Under the pieces are notes generated by a model that saw only the letters and a list, made by a program, of their open reading frames with translations, had not been told where the DNA came from and ran no database searches. The position numbers and the translations under genes are program-made. Below are positions 24,660 to 37,430 of a DNA stretch of 64,000 nucleotides, one piece after another. Source of the stretch: Hydractinia symbiolongicarpus (taxonomy: Eukaryota; Cnidaria; Hydrozoa; Anthoathecata; Hydractiniidae); NCBI RefSeq assembly GCF_029227915.1, contig NC_079882.1, positions 31,736,001-31,800,000 of the forward strand, in the 5' to 3' direction. Position 1 is the first letter of the stretch; the number at the start of each line of letters is the position of its first letter.

Positions 24660-27535
24660 GCCGGGATTTACGGGAAATCGCGGGTTTTCGTTTGCCGGCG
24701 ATTAAACTTCTTTTATTCAGCGTCTCATCAAAAATGAAAACATTTTTAAAAACTACAAGTCTTATGCGTTTTAGTGGTGAAAAAATAATTTAAAAAATCG
24801 TTCTTGAAATGAGTTTACTCACAGGGTACTTTCTTTGTGTACATTCGACTATACGGGCCAAGCCCTGGATTTACGGGAAATCGCGGGTTTTTGTTTTCCG
24901 GCGATTAAACCTCTTTCATTAAGCGTCTCATCAAAAATGAAAACATTTTTAAAAACTACAAGTCTTATGCGTTTTAGTGGTGAAAAAATAATTTAAAAAA
25001 TCGTTCTGGAAATGAGTTTACTCATAGGGTACTTTCTTTGTATACTTTTGACTATACGGGCCAAGCCCGGGGTTTACGGGAAATCGCGGGTTTTCGTTTG
25101 CCGGCGATTAAACTTCTTTTATTCAGCGTCTCATCAAAAATGAAAACATTTTTGAAAACTACAAGTCTCATGCGTTTTAGTGGTGAAAAAATAAATTAAA
25201 AAATCGTTCTGGAAAAGAGTTTACTCACAGGGTACTTTCTTTGTATACATTCGACTATACGGGCCAAGCCCGGGATTTACGGGAAATCGCGGGTTTTCGT
25301 TTGCCGGCGATTAAACCTCTTTCATCAAGCGTCTCATCAAAAATGAAAAAATTTCTGAAAACTACAAGTCTCATGCGTTTTAGTGGTGAAAAAATAATTT
25401 AAAAAATCGTTCGGAAAATGAGTTTACTCCCTGGGTACTTTCTTTGTATACATTCGACTATACGTGCCAAGCCCGGGATTTACGGGAAATCGCGGGTTTT
25501 CGTTTGCCGGCGATTAAACTTCTTTTATTCAGCGTCTCATCAAAAATGAAAACCTTTTTAAAAACTACAAGTCTCATGCGTTTTAGTGGTGAAAAAATAA
25601 TTTAAAAAATCGTTCTGGAAATGAGTTTACTCCCTGGGTACTTTCTTTGTATACTTTTGACTACACGGGCCAAGCCGGGATTTACGGGAAATCGCGGGTT
25701 TTCGTTTGCCGGCGATTAAACTTCTTTTATTCAGCGTCTCATCAAAAATGAAAACATTTTTAAAAACTACAAGTCTTATGCGTTTTAGTGGTGAAAAAAT
25801 AATTTAAAAAATCGTTCTTGAAATGAGTTTACTCACAGGGTACTTTCTTTGTGTACATTCGACTATACGGGCCAAGCCCTGGATTTACGGGAAATCGCGG
25901 GTTTTTGTTTTCCGGCGATTAAACCTCTTTCATTAAGCGTCTCATCAAAAATGAAAACATTTTTAAAAACTACAAGTCTTATGCGTTTTAGTGGTGAAAA
26001 AATAATTTAAAAAATCGTTCTGGAAATGAGTTTACTCACAGGGTACTTTCTTTGTATACATGCGACTATACGTGCCAAGCCCGGGATTTACGGGAAATCG
26101 CGGGTTTTCGTTTGCCGGCGATTAAACTTCTTTTATTCAGCGTCTCATCAAAAATGAAAACATTTTTGAAAACTACAAGTCTCATGCGTTTTAGTGGTGA
26201 AAAAATAATTTAAAAAATCGTTCGGGAAATGAGTTTACTCCCTGGGTACTTTCTTTGTATACTTTTGACTATACGGGCCAAGCCGGGATTTACGGGAAAT
26301 CGCGGGTTTTCGTTTGCCGGCGATTAAATTTCTTTTATTCAGCGTCTCATCAAAAATGAAAACATTTTTAAAAACTACAAGTCTTATGCGTTTTAGTGGT
26401 GAAAAAATAATTTAAAAAATCGTTCTGGAAATGAGTTTACTCACAGGGTACTTTCTTTGTATACTTTTGACTATACGGGCCAAGCCCGGGATTTACGGGA
26501 AATCGCGGGTTTTCGTTTGCCAGCGATTAAACTTCTTTTATTCAGCGTCTCATCAAAAATGAAAACATTTTTGAAAACTACAAGTCTCATGCGTTTTAGT
26601 GGTGAAAAAATAATTTAAAAAATCAATCAAAAAATGAGTTTACTCCCTGGGTACTTTCTTTGTATACTTTTGACTATACCGGCCAAGCCGGGATTTACGG
26701 GAAATCGCGGGTTTTCGTTTGCCGGCGATTAAACTTCTTTTATTCAGCGTCTCATCAAAAATGAAAACATTTTTAAAAACTAAAAGTCTTTTGCGTTTTA
26801 GTGGTGAAAAAATAATTTAAAAAATCGTTCTGGAAATGAGTTTACTCACAGGGTACTTTCTTTGTATACATTCGACTATACGGGCCAAACCCGGGATTTA
26901 CGGGAAATCGCGGGTTTTCGTTTGCCGGCGATTAAACCTCTTTCATTAAGCGTCTCATCAAAAATGAAAACATTTCTGAAAACTACAAGTCTCATGCGTT
27001 TTAGTGGTGAAAAAAAAATTTAAAAAATCGTTCGGAAAATGAGTTTACTCCCTGGGTACTTTCTTTGTACACATTCGACTATACGGGCCAAGCCCGGGAT
27101 TTACGGTAAATCGCGGGATTTCGTTTGCCGGCGATTAAACCTCTTTTATTAAGCGTCTCATCAAAAATGAAAACATTTTTAAAAACTACAAGTCTTATGC
27201 GTTTTAGTGGTGAAAAAATAATTTAAAAAATCGTTCTGGAAATGAGTTTACTCCCTGGGTACTTTCTTTGTATACTTTTGACTATAGGGGCCGAGTCCGG
27301 GATTTACGGGAAATCGCAGGTTTTCGTTTGCCGGCGATTAAACTTCTTTTATTCAGCGTCTCATCAAAAATGAAAACATTTTTGAAAACTACAAGTCTCA
27401 TGCGTTTTAGTGGTGAAAAAATAAATTAAAAAATCGTTCTGGAAAAGAGTTTACTCACAGGGTACTTTCTTTGTATACATTCGACTATACGGGCCAAGCC
27501 CGGGATTTACAGGAAATCGCGGGTTTTCGTTTGCC
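24660..27535. repeat. 2.9-kb duplicated block, copy B (partner at 20402-23277)
   Basis: Second copy at a 4,258-bp shift. The match starts just after CTACACGGGCCAAG near 24659, where copy A has a different upstream monomer. It ends near 27535, where TTGCCGGCG becomes TTGCCAGCG and the sequence enters the rearranged monomers before the 1,217-bp HOR. The 23278-24659 gap between the copies is ordinary satellite that itself resembles 17.6-18.3 kb. Confidence 0.85.
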
Positions 27536-27848
27536 AGCGATTAAACTTCTTTTATTCAGCGTCTCATCAAAAATGAAAACATTTTTGAAAACTACAAGTC
27601 TAATGCGTTTTAGTGGTGAAAAAATAATTTAAAAAATCAATCAAAAAATGAGTTTACTCCCTGGGTACTTACTCCCGGGATTTACAGGAAATCGCGGGTT
27701 TTCGTTTGCCGGCGATTAAACCTCTTTCATCAAGCGTCTCATCAAAAATGAAAACATTTCTGAAAACTACAAGTCTCATGCGTTTTAGTGGTGAAAAAAA
27801 AATTTAAAAAATCGTTCGGGAAATGAGTTTACTCCCTGGGTAGTTTCT
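27471..27848. repeat. Rearranged monomer pair with a ~28-bp deletion junction
   Basis: Two monomers occupy 378 bp instead of ~405. At about 27666-27676 CTGGGTACTT runs into ACTCCCGGGATTTACAGG, so the TTGTATAC box, the TTTTGAC stretch and the GGGCCAAG arm are gone. The left part matches the TCAATCAAAAAATG subtype and the right part the ACAGGAAATCG subtype. It sits exactly at the left edge of the 1,217-bp HOR (27674), as expected for a recombination breakpoint. Confidence 0.85.
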
Positions 27849-30320
27849 TTGTATACTTTTGACTATACGGGCCGAGTCCGGGATTTACGGGAAATCGCGG
27901 GTTTTCGTTTGCCAGCGATTAAACTTCTTTTATTCAGCGTCTCATCAAAAATGAAAACATTTTTGAAAACTACAAGTCTAATGCGTTTTAGTGGTGAAAA
28001 AATAATTTAAAAAATCAATCAAAAAATGAGTTTACTCCCTGGGTACTTTCTTTGTATACTTTTGACTATACCGGCCAAGCCGGGATTTACGGGAAATCGC
28101 GGGTTTTCGTTTGCCGGCGATTAAACTTCTTTTATTCAGCGTCTCATCAAAAATGAAAACATTTTTAAAAACTAAAAGTCTTTTGCGTTTTAGTGGTGAA
28201 AAAATAATTTAAAAAATCGTTCTGGAAATGAGTTTACTCACAGGGTACTTTCTTTGTATACATTCGACTATACGGGCCAAACCCGGGATTTACGGGAAAT
28301 CGCGGGTTTTCGTTTGCCGGCGATTAAACCTCTTTCATTAAGCGTCTCATCAAAAATGAAAACATTTCTGAAAACTACAAGTCTCATGCGTTTTAGTGGT
28401 GAAAAAAAAATTTAAAAAATCGTTCGGAAAATGAGTTTACTCCCTGGGTACTTTCTTTGTACACATTCGACTATACGGGCCAAGCCCGGGATTTACGGTA
28501 AATCGCGGGATTTCGTTTGCCGGCGATTAAACCTCTTTTATTAAGCGTCTCATCAAAAATGAAAACATTTTTAAAAACTACAAGTCTTATGCGTTTTAGT
28601 GGTGAAAAAATAATTTAAAAAATCGTTCTGGAAATGAGTTTACTCCCTGGGTACTTTCTTTGTATACTTTTGACTATAGGGGCCGAGTCCGGGATTTACG
28701 GGAAATCGCAGGTTTTCGTTTGCCGGCGATTAAACTTCTTTTATTCAGCGTCTCATCAAAAATGAAAACATTTTTGAAAACTACAAGTCTCATGCGTTTT
28801 AGTGGTGAAAAAATAAATTAAAAAATCGTTCTGGAAAAGAGTTTACTCACAGGGTACTTTCTTTGTATACATTCGACTATACGGGCCAAGCCCGGGATTT
28901 ACAGGAAATCGCGGGTTTTCGTTTGCCGGCGATTAAACCTCTTTCATCAAGCGTCTCATCAAAAATGAAAACATTTCTGAAAACTACAAGTCTCATGCGT
29001 TTTAGTGGTGAAAAAAAAATTTAAAAAATCGTTCGGGAAATGAGTTTACTCCCTGGGTAGTTTCTTTGTATACTTTTGACTATACGGGCCGAGTCCGGGA
29101 TTTACGGGAAATCGCGGGTTTTCGTTTGCCAGCGATTAAACTTCTTTTATTCAGCGTCTCATCAAAAATGAAAACATTTTTGAAAACTACAAGTCTAATG
29201 CGTTTTAGTGGTGAAAAAATAATTTAAAAAATCAATCAAAAAATGAGTTTACTCCCTGGGTACTTTCTTTGTATACTTTTGACTATACCGGCCAAGCCGG
29301 GATTTACGGGAAATCGCGGGTTTTCGTTTGCCGGCGATTAAACTTCTTTTATTCAGCGTCTCATCAAAAATGAAAACATTTTTAAAAACTAAAAGTCTTT
29401 TGCGTTTTAGTGGTGAAAAAATAATTTAAAAAATCGTTCTGGAAATGAGTTTACTCACAGGGTACTTTCTTTGTATACATTCGACTATACGGGCCAAACC
29501 CGGGATTTACGGGAAATCGCGGGTTTTCGTTTGCCGGCGATTAAACCTCTTTCATTAAGCGTCTCATCAAAAATGAAAACATTTCTGAAAACTACAAGTC
29601 TCATGCGTTTTAGTGGTGAAAAAAAAATTTAAAAAATCGTTCGGAAAATGAGTTTACTCCCTGGGTACTTTCTTTGTACACATTCGACTATACGGGCCAA
29701 GCCCGGGATTTACGGTAAATCGCGGGATTTCGTTTGCCCGCGATTAAACCTCTTTTATTAAGCGTCTCATCAAAAATGAAAACATTTTTAAAAACTACAA
29801 GTCTTATGCGTTTTAGTGGTGAAAAAATAATTTAAAAAATCGTTCTGGAAATGAGTTTACTCCCTGGGTACTTTCTTTGTATACTTTTGACTATAGGGGC
29901 CGAGTCCGGGATTTACGGGAAATCGCAGGTTTTCGTTTGCCGGCGATTAAACTTCTTTTATTCAGCGTCTCATCAAAAATGAAAACATTTTTGAAAACTA
30001 CAAGTCTCATGCGTTTTAGTGGTGAAAAAATAAATTAAAAAATCGTTCTGGAAAAGAGTTTACTCACAGGGTACTTTCTTTGTATACATTCGACTATACG
30101 GGCCAAGCCCGGGATTTACAGGAAATCGCGGGTTTTCGTTTGCCGGCGATTAAACCTCTTTCATCAAGCGTCTCATCAAAAATGAAAACATTTCTGAAAA
30201 CTACAAGTCTCATGCGTTTTAGTGGTGAAAAAAAAATTTAAAAAATCGTTCGGGAAATGAGTTTACTCCCTGGGTAGTTTCTTTGTATACTTTTGACTAT
30301 ACGGGCCGAGTCCGGGATTT
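27674..30320. repeat. 6-mer HOR, period 1,217 bp, 2.2 copies
   Basis: Units 27674-28890 and 28891-30107 are followed by a partial unit to about 30320. The rare word CTGGGTAGTTTC (normally CTGGGTACTTTC) sits at 27841, 29058 and 30275, exactly 1,217 bp apart. Each full unit also has ATCAATCAAAAAATGAG, CTAAAAGTCTTTTGCG, TTTGTACACATTCG and CTATAGGGGCCGAG. I noticed one substitution, TTGCCCGCG near 29737 in unit 2. The series ends where TTTACGGG becomes TTTAGGG. Confidence 0.88.
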
Positions 30321-31190
30321 AGGGAAATCGCAGGTTTTCATTTGCCGGCGATTAAACTGCTTTTATTCAGCGTCTCATCAAAAATGAAAACATTTTTGAA
30401 AACTACAAGTCTCATGCGTTTTAGTGGTGAAAAAATAATTTAAAAAAACGTTCTGGAAATGAGTTTATTCACAGGGTACTTTCTTTGTATACTTTTGACT
30501 ATACGGGCCAAGCCCGGGATTTACGGGAAATCGCGGGTTTTCGTTTGCCGGCGATTAAACTTCTTTTATTCAGCGTCTCATCAAAAATGAAAACATTTTT
30601 AAAAACTACAAGTCTTATGCGTTTTAGTGGTGAAAAAATAATTTAAAAAATCGTTCTGGAAATGAGTTTACTCACAGGGTACTTTCTTTGTATACTTTTG
30701 ACTATAGGGGCCGAGTCCGGGATTTACGGGAAATCGCAGGTTTTCGTTTGCCGGCGATTAAACTTCTTTTATTCAGCGTCTCATCAAAAATGAAAACATT
30801 TTTGAAAACTACAAGTCTCATGCGTTTTAGTGGTGAAAAAATAAATTAAAAAATCGTTCTGGAAAAGAGTTTACTCACAGGGTACTTTCTTTGTATACAT
30901 TCGACTATACGGGCCAAGCCCGGGATTTACAGGAAATCGCGGGTTTTCGTTTGCCGGCGATTAAACCTCTTTCATCAAGCGTCTCATCAAAAATGAAAAC
31001 ATTTCTGAAAACTACAAGTCTCATGCGTTTTAGTGGTGAAAAAAAAATTTAAAAAATCGTTCGGGAAATGAGTTTACTCCCTGGGTACTTTCTTTGTATA
31101 CTTTTGACTATACGGACCGAGTCCGGGATTTAGGGAAATCGCAGGTTTTCGTTTGCCGGCGATTAAACTGCTTTTATTCAGCGTCTCATC

Positions 31191-34100
31191 AAAAATGAAA
31201 ACATTTTTGAAAACTACAAGTCTCATGCGTTTTAGTGGTGAAAAAATAATTTAAAAAATCGTTCGGAAAATGAGTTTACTCCCTGGGTACTTTCTTTGTA
31301 TACATTCGACTATACGTGCCAAGCCCGGGATTTACAGGAAATCGCGGGTTTTCGTTTGCCGGCGATTAAACTTCTTTTATTCAGCGTCTCATCAAAAATG
31401 AAAACATTTTTGAAAACTACAAGTCTCATGCGTTTTAGCGGTGAAAAAATAATTTAAAAAATCGTTCTGGAAATGAGTTTACTCCCTGGGTACTTTCTTT
31501 GTATACTTTTGACTATACGGGCCAAGCCGGGATTTACGGGAAATCGCGGGTTTTCGTTTGCCGGCGATTAAACTTCTTTTATTCAGCGTCTCATCAAAAA
31601 TGAAAACATTTTTAAAAACTACAAGTCTTATGCGTTTTAGTGGTGAAAAAATAATTTAAAAAATCGTTCTGGAAATGAGTTTACTCACAGGGTACTTTCT
31701 TTGTGTACATTCGACTATACGGGCCAAGCCCGGGATTTACGGGAAATCGCGGGTTTTCGATTTCCGGCGATTAAACCTCTTTCATTAAGCGTCTCATTAA
31801 AAATGAAAACATTTTTAAAAACTACAAGTCTTATGCGTTTTAGTGGTGAAAAAATAATTTAAAAAATCGTTCTGGAAATGAGTTTACTGACAGGGTACTT
31901 TCTTTGTATACATGCGACTATACGTGCCAAGCCCGGGATTTACGGGAAATCGCGGGTTTTCGTTTGCCGGCGATTAAACCACTTTCATCAAGCGTCTCAT
32001 CAAAAATGAAAACATTTCTGAAAACTACAAGTCTCATGCGTTTTAGTGGTGAAAAAATAATTTAAAAATTCGTTCGGGAAATGAGTTTACTGACTCGGTA
32101 CTTTCCTTGCATACTTTTGACTATACGGGCCGAGTCCGGGATTTACGGGAAATCCCGGGTTTTCGTTTGCCGGCGATTAAACTTCTTTTATTCAGCGTCT
32201 CATCAAAAATGAAAAGATTTCTGAAAACTACAAGTCTCATGCGTTTTAGTGGTGAAAAAATAATTTAAAAAATCGTTCGGGAAATGAGTTTACTCCCTGG
32301 GTACTTTCTTTGTATACTTTTGACTATACGGGCCAAGTCCGTGATTTACGGGAAATCGCAGGTTTTCGTTTGCCGGCGATTAAACTTTTTTTATTCAGCG
32401 TCTCATCAAAAAATGAAAACATTTTTAAAAACTACAAGTCTCATGGGCTTTAGTGTTGAAATAATAATTTAAAAAATCGTTTGGGAAATTAGTTTACTCC
32501 CCGGGTCCTTTCTTTGTATACTTTTGACTATACGGGCCGAGTCCGGGATTTATGGGAATCGCAGGTTTTCGTTTGCCGGCGATTAAACTTCTTTTATTCA
32601 GTGTCTCATCAAAAATGAAAACATTTTTAAAACTACAGGTCTCATGCGTTTTAGTGGTGAAAAAATGATTTAAAAAATCGTTCGGGAAATGAGTTTACTC
32701 CCTGGGTACTATCTTTGTATACTTTTGACTATACGGGCCAAGCCCGGGATTTACGGGAAATCGCGGGTTTTCGTTTGCCGGCGATTAAGCTTCTTTTATT
32801 CAGCGTCTCATCAGAAATAAAAACATTTTTGAAAACTACAAGTCTTATGCGTTTTAGTGGTGAAAAAATAATTTAAAAAATCGTTCGGGAAATGAGTTTA
32901 CTTCCTGGGTTCTTTCTTTGTATACATTCGACTATACGGGCCAAGCCCGGGATTTACGGGAACTCGCGGGTTTTCCTTTGCCGGCGATTAAACAACTTTC
33001 ATTAAGCGTCTCATCAAAAATGAAAAAGTTACTTCTTTTATTCAGTGTCTCATTAAAAATGAAAACATTTTTGAAAACTACAAGTCTCATGCGTTTTAGT
33101 GGTGAAAAAATATTTTAAAAAATCGTTCGGGAAATGAGTTTACTTCCTAGGTTCTTTCTTTGTATACATTCGACTATACGGGCCAAGCCCGGGATTTACG
33201 GGAACTCGCGGGTTTTCCTTTGCCGGCGATTAAACAACTTTCATTAAGCGTCTCATCAAAAATGAAAAAGTTACTTCTTTTATTCAGTGTCTCATTAAAA
33301 ATGAAAACATTTTTGAAAACTACAAGTCTCATGCGTTTTAGTGGTGAAAAAATAATTTAAAAAATCGTTCGGGAAATGAGTTTACTCCCTGGGTACTATC
33401 TTTGTATACTTTTGACTATACGGGCCAAGCCCGGGATTTACGGGAAATCGCGGGTTTTTGTTTGCCGGCGATTAAGCTTCTTTTATTCAGCGTCTCATCA
33501 GAAATGAAAACATTTTTGAAAACTACAAGTCTTATGCGTTTTAGTGGTGAAAAAATAATTTAAAAAATCGTTCGGGAAATGAGTTTACTTCCTGGGTTCT
33601 TTCTTTGTATACATTCGACTATACGGGCCAAGCCCGGGATTTACGGGAAATCGCGGGTTTTCCTTTGCCGGCGATTAAACAACTTTCATTAAGCGTCTCA
33701 TCAAAAATGAAAACATTTCTGAAAACTACAAGTCTCATGCGTTTTAGTGGTGAAAATTAATTTAAAAAATCGTTCGGGAAATGAGTTTACACCCCGGGTA
33801 CTTTCTTTGTATACTTTTGACTATACGGGCTGAGTCCGGGATTCACGGGAAATCGCAGGTTTTCGTTGGCCGGCGATTAAACTTCTTTTATTCAGCGTCT
33901 CATCAAAAATGAAAAGATTTCTGAAAACTACAAGTCTCATGCGTTTTAGTGGTGAAAAAATAATTTAAAAAATCGTTCGGGAAATGAGTTTACTCCCTGG
34001 GTACTTTCTTTGTATACTTTTGACTATACGGGCCAAGTCCGTGATTTACGGGAAATCGCGGGTTTTCGTTTGCCGGCGATTAAACTTCTTTTATTCAGCG

Positions 34101-34310
34101 TCTCATCAAAAAATGAAAACATTTTTAAAAACTACAAGTCTCATGGGCTTTAGTGTTGAAATAATAATTTAAAAAATCGTTTGGGAAATTAGTTTACTCC
34201 CCGGGTCCTTTCTTTGTATACTTTTGACTATACGGGCCGAGTCCGGGATTTACGGGAATCGCAGGTTTTCGTTTGCCGGCGATAAAACTTCTTTTATTCA
34301 GTGTCTCATT
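31191..34310. repeat. 3,120-bp 15-monomer duplication, copy 1
   Basis: This segment is repeated directly by 34311-37430 with only two substitutions noticed (GATTAAACTT versus GATTACACTT near 32586, and TTTACGGGAATC versus TTTATGGGAATC near 34253). It contains 15 monomers, two enlarged by 40 bp, which accounts for 3,120 bp. An 8-mer subunit is nested inside: GTCCGTGATTTACGG recurs at 1,700 bp. The near identity means a very recent duplication or an assembly duplication. Confidence 0.9.
32918..33401. repeat. Two tandem 242-bp monomers with an internal 40-bp duplication
   Basis: Landmarks at 32918, 33160 and 33402 are 242 bp apart. Each monomer carries the arm and GTCTCAT region twice: first in the AACTTTCATTAAGCG spelling ending ATGAAAAAGTTA, then in the CTTCTTTTATTCAGTG spelling ending ATGAAAACATTT. 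The extra 40 bp therefore joins two different subtypes, which indicates exchange between misaligned monomers rather than simple slippage. The two monomers differ at CTGGG/CTAGG before the landmark and at TATTTTAA/TAATTTAA. Confidence 0.9.
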
Positions 34311-37300
34311 AAAAATGAAAACATTTTTGAAAACTACAAGTCTCATGCGTTTTAGTGGTGAAAAAATAATTTAAAAAATCGTTCGGAAAATGAGTTTACT
34401 CCCTGGGTACTTTCTTTGTATACATTCGACTATACGTGCCAAGCCCGGGATTTACAGGAAATCGCGGGTTTTCGTTTGCCGGCGATTAAACTTCTTTTAT
34501 TCAGCGTCTCATCAAAAATGAAAACATTTTTGAAAACTACAAGTCTCATGCGTTTTAGCGGTGAAAAAATAATTTAAAAAATCGTTCTGGAAATGAGTTT
34601 ACTCCCTGGGTACTTTCTTTGTATACTTTTGACTATACGGGCCAAGCCGGGATTTACGGGAAATCGCGGGTTTTCGTTTGCCGGCGATTAAACTTCTTTT
34701 ATTCAGCGTCTCATCAAAAATGAAAACATTTTTAAAAACTACAAGTCTTATGCGTTTTAGTGGTGAAAAAATAATTTAAAAAATCGTTCTGGAAATGAGT
34801 TTACTCACAGGGTACTTTCTTTGTGTACATTCGACTATACGGGCCAAGCCCGGGATTTACGGGAAATCGCGGGTTTTCGATTTCCGGCGATTAAACCTCT
34901 TTCATTAAGCGTCTCATTAAAAATGAAAACATTTTTAAAAACTACAAGTCTTATGCGTTTTAGTGGTGAAAAAATAATTTAAAAAATCGTTCTGGAAATG
35001 AGTTTACTGACAGGGTACTTTCTTTGTATACATGCGACTATACGTGCCAAGCCCGGGATTTACGGGAAATCGCGGGTTTTCGTTTGCCGGCGATTAAACC
35101 ACTTTCATCAAGCGTCTCATCAAAAATGAAAACATTTCTGAAAACTACAAGTCTCATGCGTTTTAGTGGTGAAAAAATAATTTAAAAATTCGTTCGGGAA
35201 ATGAGTTTACTGACTCGGTACTTTCCTTGCATACTTTTGACTATACGGGCCGAGTCCGGGATTTACGGGAAATCCCGGGTTTTCGTTTGCCGGCGATTAA
35301 ACTTCTTTTATTCAGCGTCTCATCAAAAATGAAAAGATTTCTGAAAACTACAAGTCTCATGCGTTTTAGTGGTGAAAAAATAATTTAAAAAATCGTTCGG
35401 GAAATGAGTTTACTCCCTGGGTACTTTCTTTGTATACTTTTGACTATACGGGCCAAGTCCGTGATTTACGGGAAATCGCAGGTTTTCGTTTGCCGGCGAT
35501 TAAACTTTTTTTATTCAGCGTCTCATCAAAAAATGAAAACATTTTTAAAAACTACAAGTCTCATGGGCTTTAGTGTTGAAATAATAATTTAAAAAATCGT
35601 TTGGGAAATTAGTTTACTCCCCGGGTCCTTTCTTTGTATACTTTTGACTATACGGGCCGAGTCCGGGATTTATGGGAATCGCAGGTTTTCGTTTGCCGGC
35701 GATTACACTTCTTTTATTCAGTGTCTCATCAAAAATGAAAACATTTTTAAAACTACAGGTCTCATGCGTTTTAGTGGTGAAAAAATGATTTAAAAAATCG
35801 TTCGGGAAATGAGTTTACTCCCTGGGTACTATCTTTGTATACTTTTGACTATACGGGCCAAGCCCGGGATTTACGGGAAATCGCGGGTTTTCGTTTGCCG
35901 GCGATTAAGCTTCTTTTATTCAGCGTCTCATCAGAAATAAAAACATTTTTGAAAACTACAAGTCTTATGCGTTTTAGTGGTGAAAAAATAATTTAAAAAA
36001 TCGTTCGGGAAATGAGTTTACTTCCTGGGTTCTTTCTTTGTATACATTCGACTATACGGGCCAAGCCCGGGATTTACGGGAACTCGCGGGTTTTCCTTTG
36101 CCGGCGATTAAACAACTTTCATTAAGCGTCTCATCAAAAATGAAAAAGTTACTTCTTTTATTCAGTGTCTCATTAAAAATGAAAACATTTTTGAAAACTA
36201 CAAGTCTCATGCGTTTTAGTGGTGAAAAAATATTTTAAAAAATCGTTCGGGAAATGAGTTTACTTCCTAGGTTCTTTCTTTGTATACATTCGACTATACG
36301 GGCCAAGCCCGGGATTTACGGGAACTCGCGGGTTTTCCTTTGCCGGCGATTAAACAACTTTCATTAAGCGTCTCATCAAAAATGAAAAAGTTACTTCTTT
36401 TATTCAGTGTCTCATTAAAAATGAAAACATTTTTGAAAACTACAAGTCTCATGCGTTTTAGTGGTGAAAAAATAATTTAAAAAATCGTTCGGGAAATGAG
36501 TTTACTCCCTGGGTACTATCTTTGTATACTTTTGACTATACGGGCCAAGCCCGGGATTTACGGGAAATCGCGGGTTTTTGTTTGCCGGCGATTAAGCTTC
36601 TTTTATTCAGCGTCTCATCAGAAATGAAAACATTTTTGAAAACTACAAGTCTTATGCGTTTTAGTGGTGAAAAAATAATTTAAAAAATCGTTCGGGAAAT
36701 GAGTTTACTTCCTGGGTTCTTTCTTTGTATACATTCGACTATACGGGCCAAGCCCGGGATTTACGGGAAATCGCGGGTTTTCCTTTGCCGGCGATTAAAC
36801 AACTTTCATTAAGCGTCTCATCAAAAATGAAAACATTTCTGAAAACTACAAGTCTCATGCGTTTTAGTGGTGAAAATTAATTTAAAAAATCGTTCGGGAA
36901 ATGAGTTTACACCCCGGGTACTTTCTTTGTATACTTTTGACTATACGGGCTGAGTCCGGGATTCACGGGAAATCGCAGGTTTTCGTTGGCCGGCGATTAA
37001 ACTTCTTTTATTCAGCGTCTCATCAAAAATGAAAAGATTTCTGAAAACTACAAGTCTCATGCGTTTTAGTGGTGAAAAAATAATTTAAAAAATCGTTCGG
37101 GAAATGAGTTTACTCCCTGGGTACTTTCTTTGTATACTTTTGACTATACGGGCCAAGTCCGTGATTTACGGGAAATCGCGGGTTTTCGTTTGCCGGCGAT
37201 TAAACTTCTTTTATTCAGCGTCTCATCAAAAAATGAAAACATTTTTAAAAACTACAAGTCTCATGGGCTTTAGTGTTGAAATAATAATTTAAAAAATCGT

Positions 37301-37430
37301 TTGGGAAATTAGTTTACTCCCCGGGTCCTTTCTTTGTATACTTTTGACTATACGGGCCGAGTCCGGGATTTATGGGAATCGCAGGTTTTCGTTTGCCGGC
37401 GATAAAACTTCTTTTATTCAGTGTCTCATT
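34311..37430. repeat. 3,120-bp 15-monomer duplication, copy 2
   Basis: Direct tandem copy of 31191-34310. Markers at a 3,120-bp shift include the TTTCCTTGCATAC monomer, GTCCGTGATTTACGG, the enlarged monomers at 36038 and 36280, and TTCGTTGGCCGGCG. The match continues past 37430 to about 37505 because neighbouring monomers are alike, then breaks at GTTCGGGAAATG versus GTTCGGAAAATG. Confidence 0.9.
36038..36521. repeat. Second pair of 242-bp monomers
   Basis: Exact positional equivalents of 32918-33401 in the second 3,120-bp copy (shift 3,120), with landmarks at 36038, 36280 and 36522. They carry the same 40-bp internal duplication and the same two differences between pair members, so the enlarged monomers predate the 3,120-bp duplication. 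Confidence 0.9.

Larger units (their letters stand above)
1..31190. repeat. Left satellite domain (subtypes without GATAATTG)
   Basis: Monomers here carry TAATTTAA (or AAATTTAA) in the A/T tract and use CTTCTTTTATTCAG, CTGCTTTTATTCAG or CCTCTTTCATTAAG arms. The GATAATTG and AACAACTTTC variants of the right half were not seen. The first ~5 kb is the most mixed, with one-base indels such as TTTAGGGAAATCGCAGGTTTCG near 1830, 3250 and 3640. From ~5 kb onward alternation of an ACTTTTGAC monomer ending in CTCCCTGGG with one ending in CTCACAGGG dominates, organised into the HOR blocks listed separately. No stretch within it holds anything except satellite. Confidence 0.85.
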
